A stretch of DNA of 64,000 nt, taken from Oligoflexus tunisiensis. GTDB taxonomy: Bacteria > Bdellovibrionota_B > Oligoflexia > Oligoflexales > Oligoflexaceae. The stretch's first letter is position 1. Each line of letters begins with the position of its first letter. The DNA lies in assembly GCF_001748245.1 (NCBI RefSeq), contig NZ_BDFO01000001.1, forward strand, positions 6,663,346 to 6,727,345, in the 5' to 3' direction. The position numbers and the translations under genes were made by a program. Positions 52,027 through 59,450 of the stretch are shown here, piece by piece. The notes under the pieces were generated by a model, which did not search any database, had not been told where the DNA came from, and worked only from the letters and a program-made list of their open reading frames with translations.

Positions 52027-53421
52027 TTAGGCGGAAGCGCTGACGAGTCGCTGAGCGATCTGTTTGGCGAGACGTTCCCAGTAGCGTGACTTGCTGCCCT
52101 GAGCAGCGAAATTCTCGAACTTTGCCTGCCAGACATTGCTGTTTTCCAGGCGCATGGCACTGATGATACGAACCTCACTCTTGCCACCCCAAAGCTCATT
52201 GAGAACCGGATGCGTGAGGTAGAGCTTGCTATTCGCGACAACCGGGAACTTCAGCTGCACAATGCCGCCGGTTTCATCGAGCCCCAGGAGTTTGGCTGGT
52301 GTTTGAAACTGCACCTCGATGTTGGCACTGGCCCCTTCCGCAAAATTGGTCCGGGACTTGAAGGCCTGATCCATGGATTCCACCAGCAGGCCAAGGCCAA
52401 ATGGTTTTTTCAGAAAACGAATTTCCCGGGTGGACTTCGCGTTGAGCGAAGTCGTTCCGGCAATCACGGGCGGTCGCGCCTTGTCATTCATCCTGGCAAT
52501 CGCCTCCTTGATGGCGATACCCGAGGAATTGGCGGGCAATTCATCCAGGTACACACAGCCGAGGGTCCCATCCGATTCACGGATGATCATGGCCGCTGCG
52601 GACTGCAGATTGCCGGCATGGATCAGTTCGATTTCATAACCAGCCAGAACCTTTTTAAACTGCTCAAAGCGCTCCGGCTTGGGATCATAGAACATGACCC
52701 GACGTCCATCCGTGCTCGCATTGATGGCATCCAAATTGATTTCCGGCAGATGCCCGATCCAGCCGCGGCCGCTGCCACGGATCACATTCATGGGAAAAAG
52801 GTTATACAGCACGCCCGCCTTGAGAACGTTGCTGCCCATTTTCAAAAGCGCCGGCCCCTTGGACTTGTCCATGGGCTGGCAAAGCAGAGCGGCCTCACCA
52901 TCGACCTCGGCCTCCGACTGGCAGACCATCTGATCGCCCACGCGTCCGATGACCTTGGCGTTGATCGCGAGCGTGCAGTCCCCTGCGAGGTGACATTGGT
53001 CGGCTGGCACAAAGAACGGCGAGATATCCCCATGACCTTCCAGGATTTCCTTGACCTTGGTGGTGAGGGCCCGGCCATCGAACTTGCCAAGCATGAAGCC
53101 GGCGAATTTCCGGCCTCTGAGCGGGCTGAGCTGCTCCTTGGTCTTGTTCGCCACCAGAACGAGTATGGGAATATTCTTGAACAGCGCCTGCTGTTGCATG
53201 CGGTCGTAGAGGTTGCCGGCCGTGCCATCGGCGATGATCGCATCGCAAATGATCAGATGCGGCATCTCCTGATCAATCATCTTGAGGGCCTCGTAGAGGC
53301 TGATAGCAGTCACCACCTTGAAGTTCATTTTTTGGAACAGCGCGCCCATCGTGACAATCTTCTCAGACTTGTCCACGAGGATCAGAATGGTGTGAGGTGT
53401 GAGTCCTTTGGCGAACTCCAT
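52027..53421 (-). CDS. Double receiver-like protein with PilZ-like segments
   Basis: A 464-residue cytoplasmic protein. Residues 10-125: receiver-like domain (TILILVDKSEK, LIICDAIIADGT with an Asp at the phosphorylation position, PILVLVANKTKEQ). Residues about 135-235: beta-rich segment with GDCTLAINAKVIGRVGDQMV. Residues about 240-345: a second receiver-like unit (RRVMFYDPKPERFEQF, CVYLDELPANSSG, RFLKKPFGLGLLV with the conserved Lys). Residues about 360-464: a second beta-rich segment (KLYLTHPVLNELWGG). So the gene reads as a tandem duplicate of receiver plus a PilZ-like module, though RxxxR is not clear. Cotranscribed after the TPR gene (15-bp gap). Confidence 0.55.
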   Translation of the reverse strand: MEFAKGLTPHTILILVDKSEKIVTMGALFQKMNFKVVTAISLYEALKMIDQEMPHLIICDAIIADGTAGNLYDRMQQQALFKNIPILVLVANKTKEQLSPLRGRKFAGFMLGKFDGRALTTKVKEILEGHGDISPFFVPADQCHLAGDCTLAINAKVIGRVGDQMVCQSEAEVDGEAALLCQPMDKSKGPALLKMGSNVLKAGVLYNLFPMNVIRGSGRGWIGHLPEINLDAINASTDGRRVMFYDPKPERFEQFKKVLAGYEIELIHAGNLQSAAAMIIRESDGTLGCVYLDELPANSSGIAIKEAIARMNDKARPPVIAGTTSLNAKSTREIRFLKKPFGLGLLVESMDQAFKSRTNFAEGASANIEVQFQTPAKLLGLDETGGIVQLKFPVVANSKLYLTHPVLNELWGGKSEVRIISAMRLENSNVWQAKFENFAAQGSKSRYWERLAKQIAQRLVSASA

Positions 53422-53436
53422 CGCGCTGTTCTCCTG

Positions 53437-54621
53437 TCAACCCACTTGTTTCGTGGCGCCCTTGCTTAAAACCTTCTTGATGGCACCACGGATCTTGTCG
53501 ACTTTTTCATAACGGTCTCCAAATTCCTTCTCCGTCCTGGCCAGATACTGGAGCGCAATCTGATATTCTCCCATCCGATAACAGGCCAGGGCTGCGTTCA
53601 AACTGATTTTGTATTGGAGTTCATGCCGTACGATCTTGTGCGCTTTCTTATAGAGGGCCATCGCACTCTTGCCCTTGCCCTGCTGAGAGAGCTTGATACC
53701 CATCTCGTTAAGCTTGGCGGCGAAGAACGGCCCCACATCGTGCAGGTTGTCCATCATCTTGAAGGCTTCACCGACCTTGCCTTCCACCAGCAGGATTTCC
53801 GCGCGGGCTTCGAGCAGTCGGGGATGATCGGGTGAGATGGCCTCCGCCTCGGCCAGCAGCGCTTCCGCTTTGGCCTTGTCACCTTTTTCCATATAGGCCG
53901 TGGCCAGGTGCGCCTTGCGCTCCACATGCCGCGGGTTCTGTTTTTCCAGACGTTCGAGGATTTCGATGGCCTCGTCCACCCTGCCCATCACCAGAAGGCT
54001 TTCACCCAGACCGTTGGACGCCTGGCGAAACATTCTGTTCATGGTCTGGGAGGAACGAAAGGCTTCCGCCGCTTCATTGAATTTGCCCACGGCCTGCAGG
54101 GCATTGGCCTTGACATAGGCGGCGACATAATCCCAGTTCTGGGCATCGCCCAAATCCTCCTGGGATTGATTGATCTGAGCCTGATCACCATAGACGATGC
54201 TATGGTTCAGCTGCATGGTCTTGCTCTCGATGCTCGTGCGATCGCTGACGCAGGCCACCACATGCTCGCAGAGAGCCTGGGCTTCCGGCGCCCAGTTGTC
54301 CGGCAGGAAGAAGCGTTCGATGCCGTATTCGAAAACCTCGGACATATACTCAGGATCAGGATCGCTCGTGACGATGGCCTGAAATTCCGCAAGAGGTCCC
54401 ACAAATTTTTTGAAAAGTTCAAGGCAGGTCATGACATCAGGATGGGAAGTCTCGGCAAAAATAACCATGGCGGCCACCGAGCCCGTTTCGAACATAGGCC
54501 GGACTTCATCCATGGTCACGTAGCTGAGAGTCAAAGGAAATGTCTGGTCTTCAGCCTGTACCGCCCAGGTCTGATCCAGTCCCTTGAGATCAATGTCAAC
54601 CAGCAGACAAACCCTGTCCAT
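53437..54621 (-). CDS. TPR-repeat protein with atypical receiver-like N-terminus
   Basis: A 394-residue protein. Residues 1-135 form an alpha/beta domain (CLLVDIDLKG, VAAMVIFAETSHPD, AIVTSDPDPEYMSEVFEYG) with receiver-like strand order but weakly conserved acids. Residues 160-390 are tetratricopeptide-like helix pairs (ANALQAVGKFNEAAEAFRSS, LLVMGRVDEAIEILERL, LATAYMEKGDKAKAEALLAE, MALYKKAHKIV, LACYRMGEYQIALQYL). TPR proteins usually bind partners. First of the two-gene minus-strand operon with the double receiver protein. The start is at ATG 54621; the start region is divergent from the single-domain regulator gene. Confidence 0.7.
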   Translation of the reverse strand: MDRVCLLVDIDLKGLDQTWAVQAEDQTFPLTLSYVTMDEVRPMFETGSVAAMVIFAETSHPDVMTCLELFKKFVGPLAEFQAIVTSDPDPEYMSEVFEYGIERFFLPDNWAPEAQALCEHVVACVSDRTSIESKTMQLNHSIVYGDQAQINQSQEDLGDAQNWDYVAAYVKANALQAVGKFNEAAEAFRSSQTMNRMFRQASNGLGESLLVMGRVDEAIEILERLEKQNPRHVERKAHLATAYMEKGDKAKAEALLAEAEAISPDHPRLLEARAEILLVEGKVGEAFKMMDNLHDVGPFFAAKLNEMGIKLSQQGKGKSAMALYKKAHKIVRHELQYKISLNAALACYRMGEYQIALQYLARTEKEFGDRYEKVDKIRGAIKKVLSKGATKQVG

Positions 54622-54794
54622 GCCTGTTCACCAATGTAACGCGTGTGCTCTAGCCTGAGAAGATTATCGGATGGTGGCGAACCGAAGTTTAGGATGTTTC
54701 CATTTGCTCCTGAATTTGGGACAATACTGGGAGGTAATACTTGCCTCGCCTTACCCTAAGTGGCTGGACGCACAGCGGGAATCCGGAGTTCAAC

Positions 54795-55169
54795 ATGGGT
54801 TTTGTTCTTCTCGTGGTTGAAGACAATGAGCTGAACCGTGACATGCTGGTCCGTCGCTTGCTCAAGCGGAATTACGAAGTCCTGACCGCCTCGAACGGCG
54901 AGGATGCGCTGCAGATCGCCCGCCGCGAAAAGCCGGACCTGATTCTGATGGATATGCGCATGCCCATCATGGATGGTTGGACCGCGGTAAAAAAGCTGAA
55001 AGAGTTGAAGGAGACCCGGGCCATTCCGGTGATCGGTGTGAGTGCCAATGGTCTGCAGGAGGACCGTGACCAGGCCCTGGCCGTGGGCTGTGTCGCCTAC
55101 GAAAGCAAACCGATCGATTTCAATCGATTGATCACCCTCATTCAGGAATTTACCAAGAAAGCGTCCTGA
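54795..55169 (+). CDS. Single-domain response regulator (DivK/CheY-like)
   Basis: A 124-residue lone receiver. It has VLLVVEDNELNRDML (acid pair), phospho-Asp in LILMDMRMPIMDGW, Thr/Ser at IGVSANG and Lys in YESKPIDFNRL. No output domain, so it acts by protein interaction or as a relay. ATG 54795 has GGAG 7 bases upstream; a frame to 54741 adds an unconserved tail. Convergent with the DHp-only protein at 55174 (4-bp gap) and divergent from the TPR/receiver operon, so these four genes form a small signalling cluster. Confidence 0.9.
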   Translation: MGFVLLVVEDNELNRDMLVRRLLKRNYEVLTASNGEDALQIARREKPDLILMDMRMPIMDGWTAVKKLKELKETRAIPVIGVSANGLQEDRDQALAVGCVAYESKPIDFNRLITLIQEFTKKAS

Positions 55170-55173
55170 TCTC

Positions 55174-55413
55174 TTAGGTCGCGCCTGGGCTTCCCTGATC
55201 ATCCATGAGCGCCTGACGGCGATCGCCCACTTGTTTTGCCATTTTTTCACAGGCTTCCATGGCCTTATGCAACCTTTCCAACACGTCCCGCAGGATGGGA
55301 TCCTGATCGTTCATGCCATCCATTTTGCGAAGAGCGATTTTGAGATTGCCATGAGCAATCGACAGGGGATTGGCGACATCATGCAGAAATTTGCGTTCCT
55401 CTTCGAATGACAT
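55174..55413 (-). CDS. HisKA (DHp)-only phosphotransfer-like protein
   Basis: A 79-residue protein (84 if started at 55428). Residues about 5-60 read as the H-box helix and return helix of a HisKA domain: ERKFLHDVANPLSIAHGNL places His, Asp and Asn-Pro as in kinase H-boxes; then ILRDVLERLHKAMEACEKMA. There is no ATPase domain, so it is not a kinase. It could be a dimeric phosphotransfer protein in the manner of Spo0B, or a broken kinase remnant. GGGA lies upstream of ATG 55413. Convergent neighbour: a single-domain receiver. Confidence 0.6.
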   Translation of the reverse strand: MSFEEERKFLHDVANPLSIAHGNLKIALRKMDGMNDQDPILRDVLERLHKAMEACEKMAKQVGDRRQALMDDQGSPGAT

Positions 55414-55591
55414 GATAAATCCCATCAAAAATGAATGCCGGATAACCTTAGCTCAAGAGCGCCAGCCAGGCAATCGGGCGGCTCTGCCTCTTGCGTGATA
55501 ACGCGAAGCAGGCTAGTTTGGAAACACGGCCCTCGTTGCGCCGCCCGGACCTTGTTTTAATGTCCTAATATGGTTCATTTTTAGAAAGACT

Positions 55592-55620
55592 TTGAAATTT
55601 TGACGGGCATGCGCTATAAG
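55592..55620 (+). promoter_or_regulatory. Sigma70-type promoter of the ferritin-like gene
   Basis: TTGAAA at 55592-55597, exact 17-bp spacer, TATAAG at 55615-55620. A start point near 55627 rules out translation starts at 55600 or 55609 and supports ATG 55645. Confidence 0.6.
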
Positions 55621-55644
55621 GACTGCTCTTTCGGGAGGTCGCTC

Positions 55645-56157
55645 ATGAACTCTTTGGGATGGCTTGCTCAGGATGCGGGGTCGATGATAACCCTGCGGTT
55701 TCCCAGATCCCGTTCGATGTCCAACGTCAGCCTCTTTGAAAATAATGACTACATTCGACTCCTGAATCAGACTCTTCTGATGGAACTGGGGGCGGTCGAG
55801 CTTTACCAGCATTGCGCCCTCAACATTCCGTCGATTGATGCAGAGCGTTTTGCCACGGAGCATCAGAATCACGCTCAGGCCTTGACCGTGATGATCATCA
55901 GCAACCGCGGAATCCCGGATAAGGAGAAGTTTTCCTTTCCGTCCGAGATCTCCCTCTTTGCCAGCCGGATCGGGCGCCACCTGCCTGAGTACATGGCACG
56001 TCGCACCAATCTCACCAGCTGCATCCGCCTGGAAAAAGCTCTGCGCCGGCGCTACTACCTGGCATTAAGCGAAGCCCCCTATCGCGATCGTGCTCAACTG
56101 CAGGAGCATGTGCGCTGCATCAAGGCTCATCTCGACCTTCTCAATCCCAGACATTGA
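55645..56157 (+). CDS. Ferritin-like four-helix protein
   Basis: A 170-residue protein. After a short N-terminal part, four helices follow: NDYIRLLNQTLLMELGAVEL, ATEHQNHAQALTVMI, LTSCIRLEKALRRRYYLAL and QLQEHVRCIKAHLDLL. Glu and His sit at the positions of a ferritin-like diiron site in helices 1, 2 and 4; a full set is not certain, so this may be a metal-free relative. No signal peptide. ATG 55645 has GGAGG 6 bases upstream and a promoter at 55592-55620. No clear family name; the ferritin-like call is by helix pattern only. Confidence 0.55.
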   Translation: MNSLGWLAQDAGSMITLRFPRSRSMSNVSLFENNDYIRLLNQTLLMELGAVELYQHCALNIPSIDAERFATEHQNHAQALTVMIISNRGIPDKEKFSFPSEISLFASRIGRHLPEYMARRTNLTSCIRLEKALRRRYYLALSEAPYRDRAQLQEHVRCIKAHLDLLNPRH

Positions 56158-56232
56158 ACGCCATCCGCGGCGCACAGCCCGAGTAAAAGCGGTCTCGGCT
56201 CGGCCCGGCTGCCCAGGCCTCCGATCCGTGAA

Positions 56233-56934
56233 TTACATGGGGGTCGCCGCGTATTCGGCATCTTCAGCCACCGGTCCATAGTCAGCGACAGCTGCGCGCG
56301 GCAGACGTTCGCCGGAACTGGCCTTCCAGCCTTTCGACATCGCTTCGGCACCCAGCAGAATCATCTCCAGCTGCTGCACCATGCGCTCGGCAAACTCCAC
56401 CCTTTGTTTGGGCGGGAACTCCAGGGCTTCCATACCAATATTGAACACGACCGTGATCATGGTTTCAGCCACCAGATCCGGGTTGATGATTTCGCGTCGT
56501 GAGGCTTCCGACTCTTTTTGAATATCCTCAGCCAGTTCCTCAACGAAGCGCCGGGTTTCCTTTTTGATCTCCTTACGGAAACCCTTCTGCTCACCAAGAC
56601 GCTCCCCAATCAGCAGACGGAAATGCTGTTCGTTGTGTTCCAGGTATTCCATGAATGTTTCCACGGACGTCCGGATCACACCGCGGCGCACACGTGCACG
56701 CCGGCGTGCCTGACGCAGGAGCTGCCGCAGCGTGAGCGACACTTCATCGACCAGGGCGAGTCCCAGGTCTTCCATGTCCTTGAAGTGCCGGTAAAACGAA
56801 GTGGGTGCAATCCCTGCGCTCCGTGTGACCTCGCGCAAACTCAAACAGGCAAATCCATTGCTTGTGCTGAGAGAAAGCGCCGCTCCAATGATGTTCTTGC
56901 GTGTCTTGGCTTTTTTTTCAGCCCGAGTTCCCAT
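56233..56934 (-). CDS. fabR: TetR-family repressor, FabR-like
   Basis: A 233-residue TetR-type regulator with an HTH at residues about 30-50 (LSLREVTRSAGIAPTSFYRHF). The sequence matches FabR of gammaproteobacteria through the effector region (LVDEVSLTLRQLLRQARRRA, VIRTSVETFMEYL, LIGERLGEQKGFRKEI). FabR represses fabA/fabB for unsaturated fatty acid synthesis. The C-terminal 25 residues are an extra tail. Start ATG 56934. No fatty-acid gene is adjacent, so its targets must lie elsewhere. Divergent from the small hypothetical gene at 57194. Confidence 0.8.
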   Translation of the reverse strand: MGTRAEKKAKTRKNIIGAALSLSTSNGFACLSLREVTRSAGIAPTSFYRHFKDMEDLGLALVDEVSLTLRQLLRQARRRARVRRGVIRTSVETFMEYLEHNEQHFRLLIGERLGEQKGFRKEIKKETRRFVEELAEDIQKESEASRREIINPDLVAETMITVVFNIGMEALEFPPKQRVEFAERMVQQLEMILLGAEAMSKGWKASSGERLPRAAVADYGPVAEDAEYAATPM

Positions 56935-57126
56935 GTTACCCCCTTAACGTGTGCGCGCCCACCTACCGATCCCAGGGAGCCCCTCTCTGCCTAAACCGAG
57001 GCCTTGTCCTGGCTTTGGATCACGCGTGACCTGCTATTTGCTGAATTCTTATACAAAACTGAAGGGAAACACAAACAAACTCCGCAAACACGCGTGCAAA
57101 CCCCGCTGGTGTTCGCCGACAAGGGA

Positions 57127-57178
57127 CTACGCTTAATTTACTTATCATTATTCCGATGAATAAGCTGATTCAGCGTAG
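57127..57178 (+). promoter_or_regulatory. Nested inverted repeat directly before the 57194 gene
   Basis: Outer arms CTACGCT (57127-57133) and AGCGTAG (57172-57178); inner arms CTTAT (57141-57145) and ATAAG (57160-57164), each pair separated from the other by exactly 7 bases, so the whole 52-bp element is symmetric around 57152.5. Extra pairs (AAT/ATT, CAT/ATG) extend it. It ends right at the AGAAGGAG ribosome site. Operator or leader hairpin. Confidence 0.5.
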
Positions 57179-57193
57179 AAGGAGACTGGTGAA

Positions 57194-57478
57194 ATGCTCA
57201 CCGAACCCTTACCAATCGAAATCTTTGTGGCCACCCGTTTTACGGAGAAAACGATCACCAATATCACGGAAAACTGGCGCGTTGAGCCAGAACAGCTTCA
57301 GAAAATGATTGTGAGCTATTTTCGTGAAATGGGTATCTTTGCCGTATTACCGTCAATGGAAGCGGAACTCAAGGAGACACTGATGGTGTGGCTTCAAAAC
57401 TCGCCAGATATCTACCAATTGGTAAAGAAAGCCGAGATGCAGGAAATGGTTCGCCGGCAAAGCCGCCGTCCTGAATGA
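57194..57478 (+). CDS. Small protein of unknown function
   Basis: A 94-residue, mainly helical, charged protein (FVATRFTEKTITNITENWR, PEQLQKMIVSYFREMGIFAV, LQNSPDIYQLVKKAEMQEMV). No family or motif recognised. AGAAGGAG lies 10 bases before ATG 57194 and the symmetric hairpin element is immediately upstream. A hairpin terminator candidate follows at 57483-57500. It is a self-contained unit, convergent with the BolA-type gene. Confidence 0.65.
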   Translation: MLTEPLPIEIFVATRFTEKTITNITENWRVEPEQLQKMIVSYFREMGIFAVLPSMEAELKETLMVWLQNSPDIYQLVKKAEMQEMVRRQSRRPE

Positions 57479-57482
57479 CCCG

Positions 57483-57500
57483 CGGGCCGCTCAGGGCCCG
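57483..57500 (+). terminator. Hairpin terminator candidate after the small gene
   Basis: CGGGCC (57483-57488), 6-base loop, GGCCCG (57495-57500), followed by TGTTCCTT. Short T-rich tail; begins 5 bp past the stop. Confidence 0.45.
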
Positions 57501-57522
57501 TGTTCCTTCGCCCTTCCGACAC

Positions 57523-57750
57523 TCAGTCCACCGAGCGCGTGTTCAGACTCAGGGCATGAATGGGCCCATGCATCCACTCACCCAAGGCTTTATAGACTAG
57601 CTGATGCTGCTCCACGAGATTCAGACCGTTGAATTCCCTGGCCTGAATGGTGAGCTGCCAATGGTCGCCGCCGCCTGTCATATCATAGGCTTTGACCTCT
57701 GCGGACGGCATGGTTTCCCGTATGCGGTTGATGATATCTTCGGCCTTCAC
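57523..57750 (-). CDS. BolA family protein (IbaG/YrbA-like)
   Basis: A 75-residue BolA-fold protein. It opens EDIINRIRETMPSAEVKAYD, has GGDHWQLTIQAREFNGLNL, and the family end VEQHQLVYKALGEWM followed by IHALSLNTRS. BolA proteins pair with monothiol glutaredoxins and carry Fe-S clusters; the conserved His lies in HQLVY/HALS. Short form like IbaG rather than BolA proper (about 105 residues). No grx gene is nearby. Convergent with the 57194 gene and divergent from rdgB. Confidence 0.88.
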   Translation of the reverse strand: MKAEDIINRIRETMPSAEVKAYDMTGGGDHWQLTIQAREFNGLNLVEQHQLVYKALGEWMHGPIHALSLNTRSVD

Positions 57751-57817
57751 GCGGACCTCCAGGTGAGATAGCTTGAGTACTTTGAGCGGCTCTTATTTAC
57801 CACAGCGGGAAGACCAG

Positions 57818-58411
57818 ATGCCAACACTTTACTTAGCGACGCGGAATGCGCATAAGGCGCAGGAAATACAGGCCATTTTGGGCGCAGAATGGCGGGTGGC
57901 ACCCAGCAGCGAGCTGGACCCGCAGCTCGACTGGGATGAAAACGGCACGACTTTTCGCGCTAATGCGCTGATCAAAGCCAAGGCCCTGCGCACCCTCACA
58001 CCATCTCCCGTGCTGGCGGATGATTCCGGACTCGAAGTCGATGTCCTGGAAGGCGCGCCGGGCGTCTATTCCGCGCGTTATGCCGGGCCGGATGCCACCG
58101 ATCGGGATAATCTCTACAAACTCCTGCGCGTGCTGCAAGGTGTGCCGGAAGACCAGCGTCGGGCCAGCTTTGTCTGTGTGCTTTGTTATCTGGATGCCGA
58201 AGGGATCGCGCATTATTTTGAAGGCCGCTGCGAAGGCCGTATCATTGATACCCCGCGCGGCTCCGAAGGTTTTGGCTATGATCCGATCTTCGTTCCGGAT
58301 GGTCTTGAGAAAACATTTGCGGAATTGACAGCTGAGGAGAAGAACAGCATCAGTCATCGGAATCGGGCGATGCTGGCCTTTCAGGAATTTTTGATCACCA
58401 GGAATCAGTGA
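57818..58411 (+). CDS. rdgB: Non-canonical purine NTP pyrophosphatase (RdgB/HAM1)
   Basis: A 197-residue house-cleaning enzyme that hydrolyses ITP, dITP and XTP. Motifs: YLATRNAHKAQEIQAIL at the start, VLADDSGLEVDVLEGAPGVYSARYAG, and GFGYDPIFVPDGLEKTFAEL, then EEKNSISHRNRA. Length and order match. Start ATG 57818 has GGGAAG upstream. The frame back to 57773 adds 15 unconserved residues. Convergent with the secreted protein gene at 58424 (12-bp gap). Confidence 0.93.
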   Translation: MPTLYLATRNAHKAQEIQAILGAEWRVAPSSELDPQLDWDENGTTFRANALIKAKALRTLTPSPVLADDSGLEVDVLEGAPGVYSARYAGPDATDRDNLYKLLRVLQGVPEDQRRASFVCVLCYLDAEGIAHYFEGRCEGRIIDTPRGSEGFGYDPIFVPDGLEKTFAELTAEEKNSISHRNRAMLAFQEFLITRNQ

Positions 58412-58423
58412 ACCTGCGCGGGA

Positions 58424-59377
58424 TCACTGCCTGGCCGACAGAGCGCGGGACGCCGCCTCCCGATACTCGATGTAGGGTTTGGACGTCTTGATATAGCCAA
58501 AGTCCGGATGCGAAAACGATTCCAGGATTTCCTTCCGGAACTTCTTCGGTTCGACCAGAAAACCCTGCAGGATCATCACCGCTTCCCCGGCTTTGACCTG
58601 CATCGACAGGCAACGCGCATAGAGTAAATTCGCGCGCCGAATGTAGGGTTCATCATCGGTCCAGAAATCATTTCTTTCAAACTTCTGATAGAGCGCTTCG
58701 AGCAGCGGAATCGCCCTGGGACACTTGTCCATGTCCCGATAAGCCGCGGCCAGCAGGTATTTGCCCTGCACATCCAGTTTCTCACTCAGATTCAGTTTTT
58801 CGAGGAGCGCCGTCCCTTTTTTATAATCCCGCTGGCTCAGAAATTTCTGCGCCTGGATGTAATCGGGGTCCCTGGCCAGTTGAGCGTCGCTGCGCCCCGC
58901 CTTGGTATTGGCGCCACCGAGCACCGCGGCTTTTTTCAGCACGTAGCTCGTTCCCAAAAGGCAGGGCACCTCGCCGCCGCCTTCGCAGCAGGTTTCATCC
59001 ATAACGGCCTGAATGCGCTTGCCGGAGATGGCCCCGCAGGTTAAAGCCTGCGGTGGAATAAAGGCTCGAATCGTTTCCCCCGACAGGGCACCCTGCTCAG
59101 GACTGAGACCGCTGCGCACCGCAAACGAGCGGGCAACCTTGGCCTTGACGGACAGGCCGCGGTACGAATCCAGAAATGCCTTACGCTGGGGTGGTGGTAA
59201 ATCCCTGATGAAGTTATACTTAGGCTCAGGAGACGCGAAAGCCTTTTCGGGCTGGATGTTGCTGCAGGATTGGATATCAAGCATAACCTGTCCACGCACC
59301 AGACTCGCACAGACTGCGGCCAGAGGCTGACTGGTCAGAAGCAGGACGAGGGCACCAAGGCTGCCGATGATTTTCAC
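58424..59377 (-). CDS. Exported cysteine-containing protein with TPR-like tail
   Basis: A 317-residue protein with a signal peptide (IIGSLGALVLLLTSQPLAAV). The middle has a cysteine cluster (QALTCGAIS, ETCCEGGGEVPCLLG). Residues 165-305 are helical and weakly TPR-like (AQKFLSQRDYKKGTALLEKL, YLLAAAYRDMDKCPRAIPLL, LLYARCLSMQVKAGEAVMIL). No family recognised. It would act in the periplasm as a binding or scaffold protein. Monocistronic, minus strand, divergent from mlaE. Confidence 0.65.
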   Translation of the reverse strand: MKIIGSLGALVLLLTSQPLAAVCASLVRGQVMLDIQSCSNIQPEKAFASPEPKYNFIRDLPPPQRKAFLDSYRGLSVKAKVARSFAVRSGLSPEQGALSGETIRAFIPPQALTCGAISGKRIQAVMDETCCEGGGEVPCLLGTSYVLKKAAVLGGANTKAGRSDAQLARDPDYIQAQKFLSQRDYKKGTALLEKLNLSEKLDVQGKYLLAAAYRDMDKCPRAIPLLEALYQKFERNDFWTDDEPYIRRANLLYARCLSMQVKAGEAVMILQGFLVEPKKFRKEILESFSHPDFGYIKTSKPYIEYREAASRALSARQ

Positions 59378-59450
59378 GGGACAAACTCCATGGGTCGCGA
59401 GAGGTTTTCTTGCATTATAGTCAACTAGACATACAAAACCAAGGACGGGA

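Noticed and set aside
52210..53469. 419-codon plus-strand frame opposite the double receiver gene
   Set aside because: The minus strand gives receiver-like signatures and a proper start; the plus strand gives composition noise only.
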